Positions 32,282 to 43,594 are shown, counted from the first letter of the stretch. The stretch: DNA of 64,000 nt from Heloderma charlesbogerti (GCA_026122225.1 JANEZZ010001676.1:496001-560000); one strand, 5' to 3'. Numbers and translations are program-made. Notes: generated by a model from the letters alone, not told the origin.

Positions 32282-32956
32282 TCTGATGACACCAGGGCTC
32301 CCAGGAGCACCTGGCAGAGTTCTGCTCCAAGGAATACTAAGCACAACTATCTGGAGGGTTTTCATTTTTCACATTTGTTGACATGGTTCAGATGTAACAC
32401 ACAGCCACAGTTTGCAAAGCCAAATCAGAGTCTGTGGTGATGTGCCTGAACCAACCCCATCCAACTAACCATGGTTTGTAAGGGGCCACCAAACCAAGAC
32501 CTGAAACCACAGTATGAAGCTGGTTTGGTGTGATAACTGAGCTGACAAGGTATGGGTCAGAAAGGTGCTCTGACTTCAGAGGTTGCTAGTTGGGGCACCA
32601 TCTGGGGTTTCTCAGGGAAAGCAGGGGAAGATGGAAACTGCACAGACCAGCCTCTCCATCTGGAATGCAATCTCCTCAAAGCACGATTTGAACAATATTA
32701 ACTCTGGGAAAGGGAGGCAGAGCTGAGCCATTTCCCTGACCACTGCATGTATTTCTCACACACACACACCCCGCCTGCCCCCTCTGGCTTTGCTGAGATA
32801 CTGGTCACACATTTTCAAGCGTGTCTATGCATCCATATGGGCTAGAAACTTGCTTTTTTAAAAGATGCGGTTGTCTGGGTGCCAGATAAGTTGCCAGCTA
32901 CCAGAATTCCTTGCTTTCAGCTATCCTGCCTGCCTATGATGCATCTGGCTGCATTC
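32282..32956. other. Unassigned
   Basis: A short CA run sits near 32756-32768. No other feature recognised. Confidence 0.35.
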
Positions 32957-32964
32957 ATATAAAT

Positions 32965-33101
32965 CGGCCTTCCCCAACCTGGTGCCATCCAGATGTTTTG
33001 GACTCCCAATTCCCAGCATTCCTGATCATTCACCTTGCTGGCTGGGGCTGATGGGAGTTGGGGTCCAGAAGATCAAGAGGGCACCAGGTTGAGGAAGGCT
33101 G
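32965..33101. mobile_element. Palindromic hAT-like MITE
   Basis: It starts CGGCCTTCCCCAACCTGGTG and ends CAGGTTGAGGAAGGCTG. Flanks ATATAAAT (32957-32964) and ATATGAAT (33102-33109) match at 7 of 8. Confidence 0.85.
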
Positions 33102-33395
33102 ATATGAATGAACACAGAGAAATGCTCTGTTCATGTGACAGAAGAGGGAATAAAGAACAAGATGGGGAGAAACAGCTGGAGGCTGGAGCCTCCTTTCACC
33201 ACACTCTCACCATACCCTTTTGTGTTGTATGAACAGGGTTAGTATTAAGCCTTTCAGTCGGGCCTCATCAGCAGTGTGTGTTTTCCCTTTGCCCTCTTCA
33301 CAAACATACGGAGGCACACACTGACACATGCTTGTCATGGAAAGGTGCACCTTCTCCATTTTCTTCCCACATGGAGAAATGGATTCAGCCAAGTC

Positions 33396-34500
33396 AAGAG
33401 GACTCAAATTGGGCTAGATGAAACAACGATCTGGTGGATCCACAGTTGGCTACAGAATCGGACTCAAAGAGTGCTTATCAATGGGACCTTTTCCAACTGG
33501 GGAGAGGTAACAAGCAGGGTACTGCAGGGCTCAGTCTTGGGCCCAGTGCTCTTCAACATTTTTATTAATGACTTGGAGGAGGAGGTGCAAGGAATGCTGA
33601 TCAAATTTGCAGATGACACAAAATTGGGTGGGATAGCTAATACTTTGGAAGACAGAAACAAAATTCAAAGTGATCTGGATAGACTGGAGCGCTGGGCAGA
33701 AAACAACAGAATGACATTTAATAGGGATCAATGCCAAGTTCTGCACCTAGGAAAAAGAAACCAAATGCACAGTTACAAGATGGGGGATACGTGGCTCAAC
33801 AACACTACAAGCGAGAAGGATCTTGGAATGGTTGTCCATCACAAGAGGAATATGAGCCAAACATGTGATGTGGCTGCAAAAAAGGCCAATGCTGTTTTGG
33901 GCTGCATTAATAGAAGCATAGCTTCCAAATCCCAGGAAGTGCTAGTTCCCCTCTACTCAGCACTGGTTAGGCCTCATCTGGAGTACTGTGTCCAGTTCGG
34001 GGTACCGTACTTTAAGAAGGATGCAGACAAACTGGAGAGGGTTCAGAGGAGGGCAACAAAGATGATCAGGGGACTGGAAACAAAGCCCTATGAGGAGAGA
34101 CTGAAGGAACTGGGCATGTTTAGCCTTGAGAAGAGAAGACTGAGGGGAGATAGGATAGCGCTCTTCAAGTACTTGAAAGCTTGTCACAGAGAGGAAGGCC
34201 AGGATCTCTTCTCCATCATCCCAGAGTGCAGGACACGGAATCATGGGCTCAAGTGACAGGAAGCCAGATTCCGGCTGAACATCAGGAGAAACTTCCTGAC
34301 TGTTAGAGCAATTTGACAGTGGAACCCATTCCCTAGGGAGGCGGTGGGCTCTCCCACACTGGAAGCCTTCAAGACGAGGATGGACAGCCATCTGTCAGGG
34401 ATGCTCTTGCTTGGATTCCTGCATTGAGCAGGGGGTTGGACTCAATGGCCTTGTAGGCCCCTTCCAACCCTACAATTCTATGATTCTATGATTCTAGGAT
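33396..34500 (+). mobile_element. CR1 LINE, 3' third
   Basis: It contains the RT palm to C-terminus, the 3' untranslated region and the signature terminal octamer repeats ('attctatgattctatgattc' near 34476-34496). It is 5'-truncated within the RT, as is usual for CR1. No target duplication is expected or seen. Confidence 0.93.
33417..34256 (+). pseudogene. CR1 reverse transcriptase C-terminal half
   Basis: One uninterrupted frame from LDETTIWWIHSWLQNRTQRV through GVLQGSVLGP-like SRVLQGSVLGPVLFNIFIND, the catalytic FADD (codons at 33606-33617), and then ERWAENNRMTFNRDQCQVLH, SALVRPHLEYCVQFG, YFKKDADKLERVQRRATKMI and YEERLKELGMFSLEKRRLRG. A TGA at 34254-34256 stops it. The next codons still spell QEARFRLNIRRNFLT, so one nonsense change explains the break. 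The N-terminal endonuclease and RT fingers are absent, so it cannot function. Confidence 0.9.
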
Positions 34501-34639
34501 ATATATCTCAGCGTTCTCTCTCGTCAAGCTTTCTGGAAAAGTAGCAGTCTAGGGAAGATGATGCAGGATGTCTGGCAGCTTTCCTTTGGCTCCCTCTTCA
34601 CTTTAGCCCTCTGCCCATGAGAAAAGGAGCTAAAGCACA

Positions 34640-34708
34640 TTAAGAGTGCAGTGCTGGGGGATGCTGGAAGTTGTAGGACTTTTTTCTGTCTAAACATCCA
34701 TAGGATTG
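34640..34708. mobile_element. Half of a palindromic MITE (GCAATCCTATG type)
   Basis: Contains 'ggggatgctggaagttgtag' and 'tctgtctaaacatccatagg', the right arm of the 11320-11469 family. Confidence 0.6.
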
Positions 34709-34906
34709 CATAAGAACAGGAGCAGGGCCCTGCTGGATGAGACCATCGTTCCATGCAGTCCAGCATTCTCTTCACACAGTGGCCAACCAGCTGTTGACCA
34801 GGAACCCACAAGCAGAACACAAGTGCAACAGCACCCTCCCTCCCATGTTCCCCAGACGCTGGTGTACATAGGCACACTGCCTCTGGTACCCTTGCACCTT
34901 AAGGAT
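34709..34906 (-). mobile_element. CR1-like LINE 3' end
   Basis: Reverse orientation: 'cataagaacaggagcagggc', 'ctcttcacacagtggccaac', 'acaagcagaacacaagtgca'. Matches the 3' region of 14600-15197. Confidence 0.8.
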
Positions 34907-35474
34907 TTGTTTAACAGAAAGCCCATCACAACATCACAAAGCCCTCATTTGAGCAATGAACTAAGAGAGGCTGGTTCATACATATACACTTGTCACTTGA
35001 TGGTTGGAGCATCAAGTGATTACTGCATGGATGAATGAGTCTCCAGAGATGTAATGCCACAGACAAAATCTTCATATCACCTCAGATCAGCAGCAACATT
35101 TTCCAGTGGATCTGGTTGTTTCTACTTAACCAAATCTAAGCCTAGGTTACAAATTACCTGGCTTTGTTCCCAAAGAGGAACTGCTGCATTTGTAATCCTC
35201 CACAGTGTCATTTCTTTATTTCCAGATTCTGTACAATGTGTTGCACATGGGCCATTTGCCTCAGTATGCTTTTTCTCTGGTTCCGCTGTGGCGTTTCTCC
35301 TCTTCTACATGCATGTTCAGTGGTAAAACATGCAATTGATGTAGTCATTTTTTTTAAAGTGGTGCTTACTGATGCACATGTTCACTTGTGTGCATTCATA
35401 GATAAATCACCACAGAAAAGCAAAACCGAAGTGATTCAGTGGTGCTTTACCAATGTGCAGAAGAGAGGGTGCTT
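34907..35474. other. Unassigned
   Basis: No family or coding exon recognised. Confidence 0.35.
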
Positions 35475-36520
35475 GTTGCTGTTCAGTCACTAAGTTGTGT
35501 CCGACTCTTCGTGACCCCATGGACCAGAGCACGCCGGGCCTTCCTGTCCTCCGCTCTCTCCTGGAGTGTGTTCCAGTCCATATTCATTGCATCGGTGATG
35601 CTATCTAGCCATCTCATCCTCTGCCGTCCCCTTCTCCTTTTGCCTTCAGTCTTTCCCAGCATCAGGGTCTTTTCCAGGGAGTTTTCTCTCTGCATTAGGT
35701 GGCCAAAATATTTGAGCTTCAGCTTCAGTATCTGTCCTTCCAATGAGCACTCAGGCTTGATTTCCTTTAGGATTGACTGATTTGACCTCTTTGCAGTCCA
35801 GGGGACTCGTAAGAGTCTTCTCCAGCACCACAGTTCGAAAGCATCAATGTTTGGGCGCTCAGCCTTCCTTATAGTCCAGCTCTCACAACCATATGTTGCT
35901 ACTGTGAAAACCATAGCTTTGATTATATGAACCTTTGTTGGCAAGGTGATGTCTCTGCTTCTTACTATGCTGTTGAGGTTTGCCATAGCTTTCCTCCCAA
36001 GGAGCAAGCGTCTTTTCATTTCATTTCATCTGCGGTGATCTTGGAGCCCAAGAAAGTAAAATCTGTCACTGCTTCCATTTCTTCCCCTTCTATATGCCAG
36101 GAAGTGATGGGGCCAGATGCCATGATCTTAGTTTTTTTAAATGTTGAGTTTCAAACTAGCTTTTGCACTCTCCTCTTTCACCCTCAACAAGAGGCTCGAG
36201 ATCCTCTTCGCTTTCTGCCATTAGGGTGGTATCATCTGCATATCGGAGGTTGTTAATTCTCCCGGCAATCTTAATTCCGACCTCTGATTCATCCAACCCG
36301 GCGTTTCTCATGATGTACTCTGCATAGAAGTTAAATAAGCAGGGCAACAATATACAGCCTTGTCATACTCCTTTCCCAATTTTGAACCAATCGGTTGTTC
36401 CATGTCCAGTTCTTACTGTTGCTTCTTGACCCTCGTACAGGTTTCTCAGAAGACAGGTAAGGTGGTCTGGTACTCCCATCTCTTTAAGAATTTGCCACAG
36501 TTTGTTGTGATCCACTATAA
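35475..36520 (-). mobile_element. BovB LINE, 5'-truncated, copy 3
   Basis: Reverse orientation from the 3' tail ('ttgctgttcagtcactaag', a diverged BovB tail) to a break inside the RT at about 36520. It includes KRRLLLGRKAMANLNSIVRS, YGCESWTIRKAERPNIDAFE and RGRQRMRWLDSITDAMNMDW. RT pieces at 36156-36350 contain YADD and are split by frameshifts. A small deletion around 36025 removes the codons before KRRLLL. Non-functional. Confidence 0.94.
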
Positions 36521-36744
36521 TACTGCACAAAAATAACTTTGATACACAGCTATGTACAACTACATCAAAATTGCCTCTCTTTTTTGTGGTGTTTTTTTCA
36601 AAGCACATTTGCAGGGAGGGTGAAAAATGAAAAGGAACTGAATGAATGGAAAGCTAAAGAAAACTGTGCATTCTTTAATTCCAGAACTGCTTAAAAATAT
36701 ATATCTTAGAATTAAGGAGTAAGACCTAGGGATTCATTCATTAA

Positions 36745-37036
36745 ATTTTTATATCAGCTGATAGCCAAAGCTCTCTGTGTGGTTCACAGCTTGATAAAAC
36801 ATAATATAAAACCTTTAACATTCAAGAATTTAAAACAGTTTGAAAACAAATTACAAACAATTAACAATAAAACTGCAAGGACCTGATATAAAAAAAGGTC
36901 ACTAATATGCCCCATCATATGCTGTCAAATGCCTGGGAGTAGAGGGAAGCTTTAGCCTGGTGCCAAAAAGATGACAATGTTGGCACCAGATGGACCTCAC
37001 TGGGGGGAGCATTCCATAGTTGACGTGTCACCACTG
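36745..37036 (-). mobile_element. L2-like LINE 3' end
   Basis: Reverse orientation: 'agccaaagctctctgtgtgg' is the conserved region near the 3' tail. 'ctggtgccaaaaagatgaca' and 'gggggagcattccatagttg' are the end of ORF2. It is the reverse of 39824-40170. Confidence 0.7.
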
Positions 37037-37038
37037 AG

Positions 37039-37505
37039 AAGGGATGGGGGAGAATTCATTTGGCTTGCATTTTAATGTGAACTTACCTAAATTCACACCT
37101 TCAAGCCAAGACACAAACTGAAACTCAGTTATCCTTCAAAATTTGCACTTCTCTAGATTTTGTAATGGAGTACTCCCATCCAAAAATGCGTGCAAACGTG
37201 CACATCAGGGAAATGTGCACACAAAAATTGGTATATGTGTGAAAATAACATTTCAAAATGCATTATATTTGGATAATTGCTTGCAAAAAATGTGTGTATG
37301 AGGTAAAACTGCATATCAAAAATGCATATATTGGGAGAAATGCATATGCATATGCATATATTGGGAAAACATCCCCAAACATGTCTACAAACATTCATGC
37401 ACACTAAAAAAAAAAAAACCCCTCAAAATTTGGGATTAGCTGAATTTAAGATTAGAAAAATGAGAAACGGAGAGAAAATGAAATTGACAGATTCAGCCAT
37501 CCCTA
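37039..37505 (+). mobile_element. AT-rich hAT-like element (type 2)
   Basis: It starts AAGGGATGGGGGAGAATTCA and ends CAGCCATCCCTA. The interior matches 5433-5874 ('ttaatgtgaacttacctaaa', 'atatattgggagaaatgcat'). It abuts the L2 fragment. No matching flanks found. Confidence 0.7.
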
Positions 37506-37589
37506 TGTGTGGAACCAGAGAAACAGTAAAGGGATGGAGCAAGGCAAATCACCTCATCCCTGAACTACATAAGACGAAGCTGCCACGCC

Positions 37590-37775
37590 CACCAATCCAT
37601 ATGCCCACTGTCTGCTCTGAACGCCAGGGCTTCTCCAGGGTCTCGGGAAGGGCAGGCTTTCCCCCATCTCCTGATCGTTACTCTTTTCAACTGGAGATGC
37701 CAGGGATGGAACCAGGGGCTTTCTGCATGCAGGGCATGTGCTGTGCTGCCGGCTACAGGCCCTCCCCATGCCTGC
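37590..37775 (-). mobile_element. tRNA-Ala-derived SINE
   Basis: Reverse orientation: 'ccagggcttctccagggtct', 'agggatggaaccaggggctt' (box B), 'tctgcatgcagggcatgtgc' (TGC loop). Confidence 0.75.
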
Positions 37776-38418
37776 GAAGGGCACACAGCTGCTTGCCGGT
37801 CCAGTGCTGATGCTCGTGGGTGCGCAGGCCAGGCCTTAAGGGCCCTCTGCGGCTCTGCCTCCCCAAGGCTCTGCTAGCTCCTGTTTCTGTTTTGGATGTT
37901 TCTGCCTCTCAAGGGGCGGTGGCCCATTCACCCAACCTGTCAACAGTTCAGATGGAAAACCCATCCGTTGAGAACCCAGGATGAGATTCTAATTACTACC
38001 CGACATACTAGCCTACATAAGTACACCATAGCCTTCCAAGAAAAGCAGACGGCAAGCTAGGGAAGCTGTTCCCAGACTTAAATGTAGCTTCCCTCTTTCT
38101 GTGAGCCAAGTTTCATCTAGGGCAGATAGCAATTTGCCAGGGTCGGTTTCAAGGGCCCTTATTCAAAGCCAGAAGTATTCACTTCGGTTAGTAACCTGCC
38201 CCGCCCCAGACACCATGGAGGGGCTGACAACAGTTCTTCCTTTTAGAACGTGAAGGACGTTCCTTCTCCAAAGGCCAGGGAGGACCCAGCAGCAGAGCAA
38301 AAGTAAGCAGATGATTGGGGCCAGATCCACCTGTGACTTTTTTACAAGGGGCCCATGCCATGGATTCCTGCATGCCAGAATTTCCACATGTGAAACACCG
38401 AAACAATGGACTGCTGGT
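37776..38418. other. Unassigned
   Basis: No family or exon recognised. Confidence 0.35.
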
Positions 38419-38426
38419 ATCAACAG

Positions 38427-38907
38427 TAGGGATGTCTGTCGCAGGGAAATCTGGCCCTTTTGGGGCCCAACAGATCCCTGCAATACTACTGACTTGGCTT
38501 GCACTTGCGAGCCGAGCTGTGGGTTAGTTCCCGAAATCTGGGAACTTTTCGGGGTTGTTTTCTTTTCCTTTTTTTTCTCACAAGTCAGGCCAGCTGGTGG
38601 ATTTTTTGTATTTTATTTGTGCAAATAGCCATTTTCACAAAAATATGGCTATTAATAGTAAAGTTGCAATTTGTGCAAAATACACCACTGACAAATGCAA
38701 TTTCACACAAATTGCGCTATTTACGGCCACATTTTGTGCAAATGGCTATTTGCACAAATAAAATACAAAAAATCCACCAGCTGGCCTGACTTGTGCACCA
38801 AGTCGGGCCAGCTGGCGGAATACAGTAACAGAACGGAGTTCGGGGGGCTGAGCTGACAAAAGCTCATCGAGCTCTACTCCCCCAAACAGATTCCTTTGTC
38901 ATCCCTA
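38427..38907 (+). mobile_element. hAT-like foldback element with perfect 53-bp arms
   Basis: It starts TAGGGATGTCTGTCGCAGG and ends CCTTTGTCATCCCTA. Flanks ATCAACAG (38419-38426) and GTCAGCAG (38908-38915) match at 6 of 8 with only A/G differences. The arms 38580-38632 and 38742-38794 are exact reverse complements over 53 bases. The 109-nt spacer repeats the 'tttgtgcaaatggc' theme. No coding capacity. Confidence 0.85.
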
Positions 38908-39010
38908 GTCAGCAGTGATGCTGTGGGTCACTTGGCTGGAGGGATTAATTCCCCCCCCACACACACATGCAAAGAGGGCAATGGCACAGTGTGCATGGTT
39001 CATAACCATG

Positions 39011-39216
39011 GGGGAGGGCTCTAGCTCAGTGGCACAGCACCTACTTTGCATGGAGAAGGTACCAGGTTTGATCCCCGGCCCCTCCAGGTATGGGAAGGAA
39101 AGAATCCTCCCTGAAACCCTGGAGAGAGCCTCACTGCCAGTCAGTGTCAAGAATGCTGCTCTAGATGGACCAATGGTCTGACACATTATAAGGCAGCTTC
39201 CTATGCTACTATGCTA
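39011..39216 (+). mobile_element. tRNA-Ala-derived SINE, full length
   Basis: The tRNA head 'ctagctcagtggcacagcac' (box A) is followed by 'ctactttgcatggagaagg' with TGC at the anticodon position and 'aggtttgatccccggcc' (box B). The body is 'ccctgaaaccctggagagag', 'ccagtcagtgtcaagaatg' and the 3' end 'aaggcagcttcctatgctac'. Good Pol III promoter boxes but no T4 terminator after the head, so not a tRNA gene. Confidence 0.92.
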
Positions 39217-39219
39217 GAT

Positions 39220-39745
39220 GTGGAGATTTTTGCAGTGCCTTTTGGTATGTCTCTGTCTTGATCCAGAAGAAGATCCATGCCCAGAAGCTGCAAGGCCTGT
39301 GCATTAAGCACTTTTGATGGATTGAAAAGTGGCAGTCTAAAAGTCACTGTACTCACTAGAAACCTAGTTGCTGCGAGGAACTTATGAATCATCCAAAAGG
39401 AGGAAATATATATCACCAAAAAAGAGGACAAAAACAGGATGCTGATTTGCATAAACTATGCATATGCTAATTTATATGTCTAGATGCAAATGTAGAATTT
39501 ATTATTCTCATCAAAATAGAAATACATTACATCTCAATGTAGTGGCAAAGACCATGACCAGGTGACCTGTGTACCTGCCTATTCCGCCTGCTGCTGCACA
39601 GGTGCTGTTAATGGGCAACCATTCTTGTGGTTCTAGATCTCTAAACAAGAATCGGACAGGGCAGCCCTTCAAGACAGGATGGTCCTCTGGCAGCCCTCCA
39701 AATAGAGGGCTGTCCTCTGTAACAGAGGACACACATCCACTCTAA
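39220..39745 (+). mobile_element. GTCCTCT-family repeat, copy 2
   Basis: Contains 'aaatacattacatctcaatg', 'gaccaggtgacctgtgtacc', 'gagggctgtcctctgtaaca' and ends near 'ggacacacatccactct'. Left limit approximate. Confidence 0.6.
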
Positions 39746-39784
39746 TTGCTGTAGAGGGCCCGGGTCCATGTGGAGGCGTCCCAA

Positions 39785-39816
39785 CGTTCGTTCATTCATT
39801 CATTCATTCATTCATT
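39785..39816. repeat. (TTCA)n microsatellite
   Basis: Seven to eight TTCA/TTCG units. Confidence 0.9.
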
Positions 39817-39823
39817 GAACAAA

Positions 39824-40175
39824 TGAATTCAGTGAACAAGGGAGAGGGCCTTTTCAGTGGTGGCTCCCCATTTATGGAATAATCTCCCTGGCAAGGCCCA
39901 CCTGGCGCCGACATTGTCATCTTTTTGGCACCAGGTTAAAACTGCCCTCTTCTCTCAGGCATTTGGCAGCGTATGATGAGTCTCTTGATTGTTTCTGGCT
40001 GATTGTTTTAAATTGTTTTGGATATATGTTGTTGTTGCGTGTGTTATTTGTTTTATGTCATTATGTGAATAGTCTTTATATTTTATATAATGAATTTTAA
40101 TGGTTTTTAATTTTTCTAAACCACCCAGAGACCTTCGGCTTGGGGCGGTATAGAAATACAATGAATGAATGAATG
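39824..40175 (+). mobile_element. L2-like LINE 3' end
   Basis: 'gagggccttttcagtggtgg', 'tatggaataatctccctggc', 'ttttggcaccaggttaaaac' encode the RAFSVVAPxLWNNLP-like end of L2 ORF2. The 3' end is 'gaccttcggcttggggcggt' and an (ATGA)n tail at 40157-40176. Confidence 0.75.
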
Positions 40176-40509
40176 ATCATGTGGGGATCAGTAATCAGCA
40201 TCTGTAATCAAGCAGTGGTGTCCTTGAATTAATGTGGGGCTTGGGCCATGATGTCCCAAGCATCTGGGCATCTCTCTTTCTCTTGGGTTTAATCTATAGG
40301 AGGATGTTTATGTATTGAGGGATCTTGCCTTGGTGAAGAGGATGGGTGTTTTGTTCCCTTCTGCCCACCAGCCCTTGCTCTTCAAGCTCCACCATCCTGC
40401 GCTGTGTGAAGGTCTTTTGCTCCATCACATGATTCCACCCCTTCTCCATTCTTGCCCCCTTCTGCTTGGGACTACCCCCTCCCCAAAGCATTTGTGTGAT
40501 GCCAACTCT

Positions 40510-40770
40510 CTTGCTCATTTCAAATTCATCCTCAAACTCATCTTTTGGAGAAGCTTTTGGCATGTCCCCATTGTTTCCATTTTGTTTTATAACTAAGCTT
40601 AAGTATGTGTAACTGAAATAACTCATTACCTTCGCTGTTTACCTTGCCACCATTTCCCTCTCCTTCCCTTGTTGTCTCCTCTATGTTGAAGGATAGATTT
40701 TAAGCTCCTTGGGGCAGAGACCTGCCCCCTTGCACTTTGTAAATTGCAATGTACCTTATTAACAACAACA
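40510..40770 (+). mobile_element. L2-like LINE 3' end, second type
   Basis: Contains 'ttcatcctcaaactcatctt' and 'gattttaagctccttggggc', then 'cagagacctgcccccttgca', resembling the common L2 3' end ('agctccttgagggcaggga' type). Diverged. Confidence 0.55.
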
Positions 40771-40795
40771 ACATTCCATGATAAGTCAGTGCATA

Positions 40796-40933
40796 TAGGG
40801 TGTAATCCTATGCATTTTAGACAGGAAAAAAGTCCTACAAATCCCAACATTCCCCAACTAGCCATGATGGCTGGGGAACACTGGGAGCTGTAGGCTGTTT
40901 TTCTGTCTACACACGCATAGGAGTGCGCCCTTA
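40796..40933. mobile_element. Palindromic MITE (GCAATCCTATGCAT type)
   Basis: It starts TAGGGTGTAATCCTATGCAT and ends CGCATAGGAGTGCGCCCTTA. Inner arms are 'aagtcctacaaatcccaac' / 'cactgggagctgtaggct'. Confidence 0.75.
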
Positions 40934-41420
40934 GAGAACTTGATTCAACTGTGGGACGAGGGAGTTAAAAATCAACTTTCTCCAACCTTCAGGATTTCAG
41001 AGAGAGGCTGTGCCACGCCCCCAGTTCCAGAACAGTTGCATTAAAACACCATGTGGAGAAACTCATCTTCCTCTCCCCCCCGGCCCCCACCCTTATCCCC
41101 CTGCAATTCATTTAGCATTTGGCAATACGTGGAAGCTATTTTTAAAAAGGTATGCAAGTCTCTCTCTGAAAACCCAACTTTGAAGTTCAGTTCAAGGCTT
41201 TTTTGCTTTTAAAAAGAAAAAAAAAAAGGAGGATTTCGAGGAGAGGGGAGGAAGTATTTGAGCATAAATGTGAATTGGTCCGGACTGAGCCAACCAAACC
41301 AGGGTCAAGGGAAAGGATGGGTCTGGGCGTGATCCTTGTCCTGATAACAGAAGGTCCTTCACCCGCTTTCACCACTGCACAGGTGAGTCAAGTACTTCGA
41401 TACCCCTTATAGTCCCTCAT
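40934..41420. other. Unassigned
   Basis: A-rich run near 41214-41226. No family or exon recognised. Confidence 0.35.
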
Positions 41421-41800
41421 TAGGGTGGCCATGTGTCCTACTTTGCAGAGGACGGCCCTCCATTTGAAAAGCTGTCAGAGGACCGTCTTCCGTTTGAACA
41501 CCCAAGCCCAGTTTAAAGGCAAAGAGCCCAAAGGAAGGAGAGCAACAGGGGCCCTTAAAGTTGCCCTTCCACAGTGATCAGCACTTGGAGAGCAGACTGA
41601 CCAGGCAGGGACACTGGTCACCTGGTCCCAGTCTTCCCCACAATGTTGTGATGCACAGTATTTCTTTTAAAATTATAGTAATTATTTCTAAATGTGAATC
41701 TATACAGGCACATTAACAGATGCAACTGCTATTCAAATCTCTGTCCTCTTTCTTGATGATGTATTTCCTCTTTTTCTGGAGATGTGTAAATGTGCCCCCC
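41421..41800 (-). mobile_element. GTCCTCT-family repeat, copy 3
   Basis: Inverted copy. It begins TAGGGTGGCCATGTGTCCTA, then 'gaggacggccctccatttga', 'ggtcacctggtcccagtctt' and 'atttctaaatgtgaatc'. The clean TAGGG start supports a hAT-like terminus. Confidence 0.6.
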
Positions 41801-42260
41801 CCACGCCCCCACGCCATCATCCTTGGAGGAATTTTCCCAAGAGCCCCAGAGCAATACATGGCAATATGTCACCGAAGCCCACTTCTAAACCTGCGCATGA
41901 GTCAGAAGCTGCTCATTAAATACGACAGGTTGACAGGCCAGCAATTAAATGATTGTTGACACTCAGGGAGAGGGGAAAGGAGGACGCCATTTGCAATGGA
42001 GGGAGTGGATAATAAGACATAAATCTGTCATTCCGAAAGAGCAGCTGGAAGAAAATGCTCATTTTCAAAGGGACATTTGATCGTTGCTCTGAGCCACTTT
42101 TTAAAAAACAAAATTAAAATCCTTTAATGATACAATATTCTATCAAACTGGAGAAAACAAACAGAGATCATATCAGCTAGGATATTTGTGCAGGCAGGGG
42201 GTCAGAATCTCATCCTAACTCTTCAGACTTTTAATTTCAATGCAAAGTACTAAATGTGGG
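41801..42260. other. Unassigned, apparently unique; possible conserved non-coding DNA
   Basis: No match to any other part of the window. Contains AT-rich motif-dense sequence such as 'gccagcaattaaatgattgt' and 'gataataagacataaatctg'. Function unknown. Confidence 0.25.
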
Positions 42261-42269
42261 TCATTTATT

Positions 42270-42660
42270 TATTTATTACATTTCTATACCGCCCAATAGC
42301 TGAAGCTCTCTTTTTACCTAACATGATTGCCTCCGAAACACTGTACTAATATTTATTGATTTGATATGTACCCTGCCTTTCAGCCAAAAAATGGCAATCA
42401 GTGCAGCTTACAGGCATAATTAAAATTGATTAAAACAATAAAATACATAAAAATATAATAAAAGCATAATAATTACAGAACTAAAAAAAAACCCAGCACC
42501 CAACCCAACAGACCCACTTACGGGTCAAAGGCCCTCTTGAATGAAGTGGTCTTTGCCTGCTAGTGGAAGGACAAGAGAGAAGGAGTGAACCTAGCGTCCC
42601 TTGGGAAGGAGTTCCACAGCCTGGGAGCAGCCACCGAAAAGGCCCTTAACAGGATTTAAA
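42270..42660 (-). mobile_element. L2-like LINE 3' remnants
   Basis: Reverse orientation. 42270-42310 has 'ataccgcccaatagctgaag'. 42355-42650 has 'gtaccctgcctttcagccaa' and 'ggaaggagttccacagcctg', matching 9069-9400. Confidence 0.65.
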
Positions 42661-43594
42661 ATGCCGGTCTTCAAAACTGGAGGGCAGAATACATGATATG
42701 GCAGGCACCAGGTATTGCCTTCAGCAGTGTGGAATTAGGGTTGAGTCATCTTTGTCCAGAAAATGGGCACGTGCCCATTTTCATGGGTGACATTCCAGAT
42801 GGCATGGTAATGGTCTCATTCGTCCAATACCTGTCGAGTTCAAGAATGGAAATTTGAAGGCTAAGCAGAATATCTTGCAAAAGGTTTCCAGAAAGCCTCC
42901 CGTGCTGCAGGGCCAAAAGTGGCGGCGGGGAGGTGGAGTGGTGGGGGAGGTGAGAATAAATTCTAGCTGCTCATGAACACTGAAGTAGTTCTTCAGTCCA
43001 AGAGGAAACTGGAGCAAGAAGGGTGTGCATGACATGCGCGTGTTCTTTTTTTCACTCCACACAAGAGGATCCCTTTGTTTCGCTCATGATAACAAAGATG
43101 CAAAATCTGTATCAGATTTCCCAGGAAGTCACTATTAAGGGAGGTGGGCGTAAAGCTCCAGGGAGCATCATTAAAAATGCCAAACCCCCGGATTGCAATG
43201 TGACTCATCAGCAACTGACTCAAACTATAGTGATTAGCAAGAGGAAAGAGATAATAAAGAATTGTATGGCATGCAGCTCATCGGAGAGAAGGTTTTCCAC
43301 TCAAGCTTCTGCTGGACCATCTGTGCTATGGCCAAGGGACCACACAGCCATCTCCGCTGAGCATCTTGCACAGGCCCATGAAAGCACAGTGCGCCGAGGA
43401 GCATCCAGCTTGCAGGGGGTGGGGCAAGGCTAAAGCACTGATGGAATGATGGGGAAATCTGAGAACACCCATTTGAGAACTGAGCTCCCCCAGGCATTCT
43501 AAAAGCAGCAGCTAAGCAGGGCCATCACAAAAGTTCTGGGAGCCCAAGCCCTCTCAGCCTCCCTGGAATGCAAGCATGGGACATGGATGGATCT
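42661..43594. other. Unassigned, apparently unique
   Basis: No family or exon recognised. Confidence 0.35.

Noticed and set aside
32136..34500. 32136-32281 and 33396-34500 as one CR1 element
   Set aside because: They are in opposite orientation and both contain the 3' end, so they are separate insertions.
39011..39095. Possible functional tRNA-Ala gene
   Set aside because: Box A and B are good, but the acceptor stem does not close properly, the sequence continues as a SINE body, and no Pol III terminator follows.
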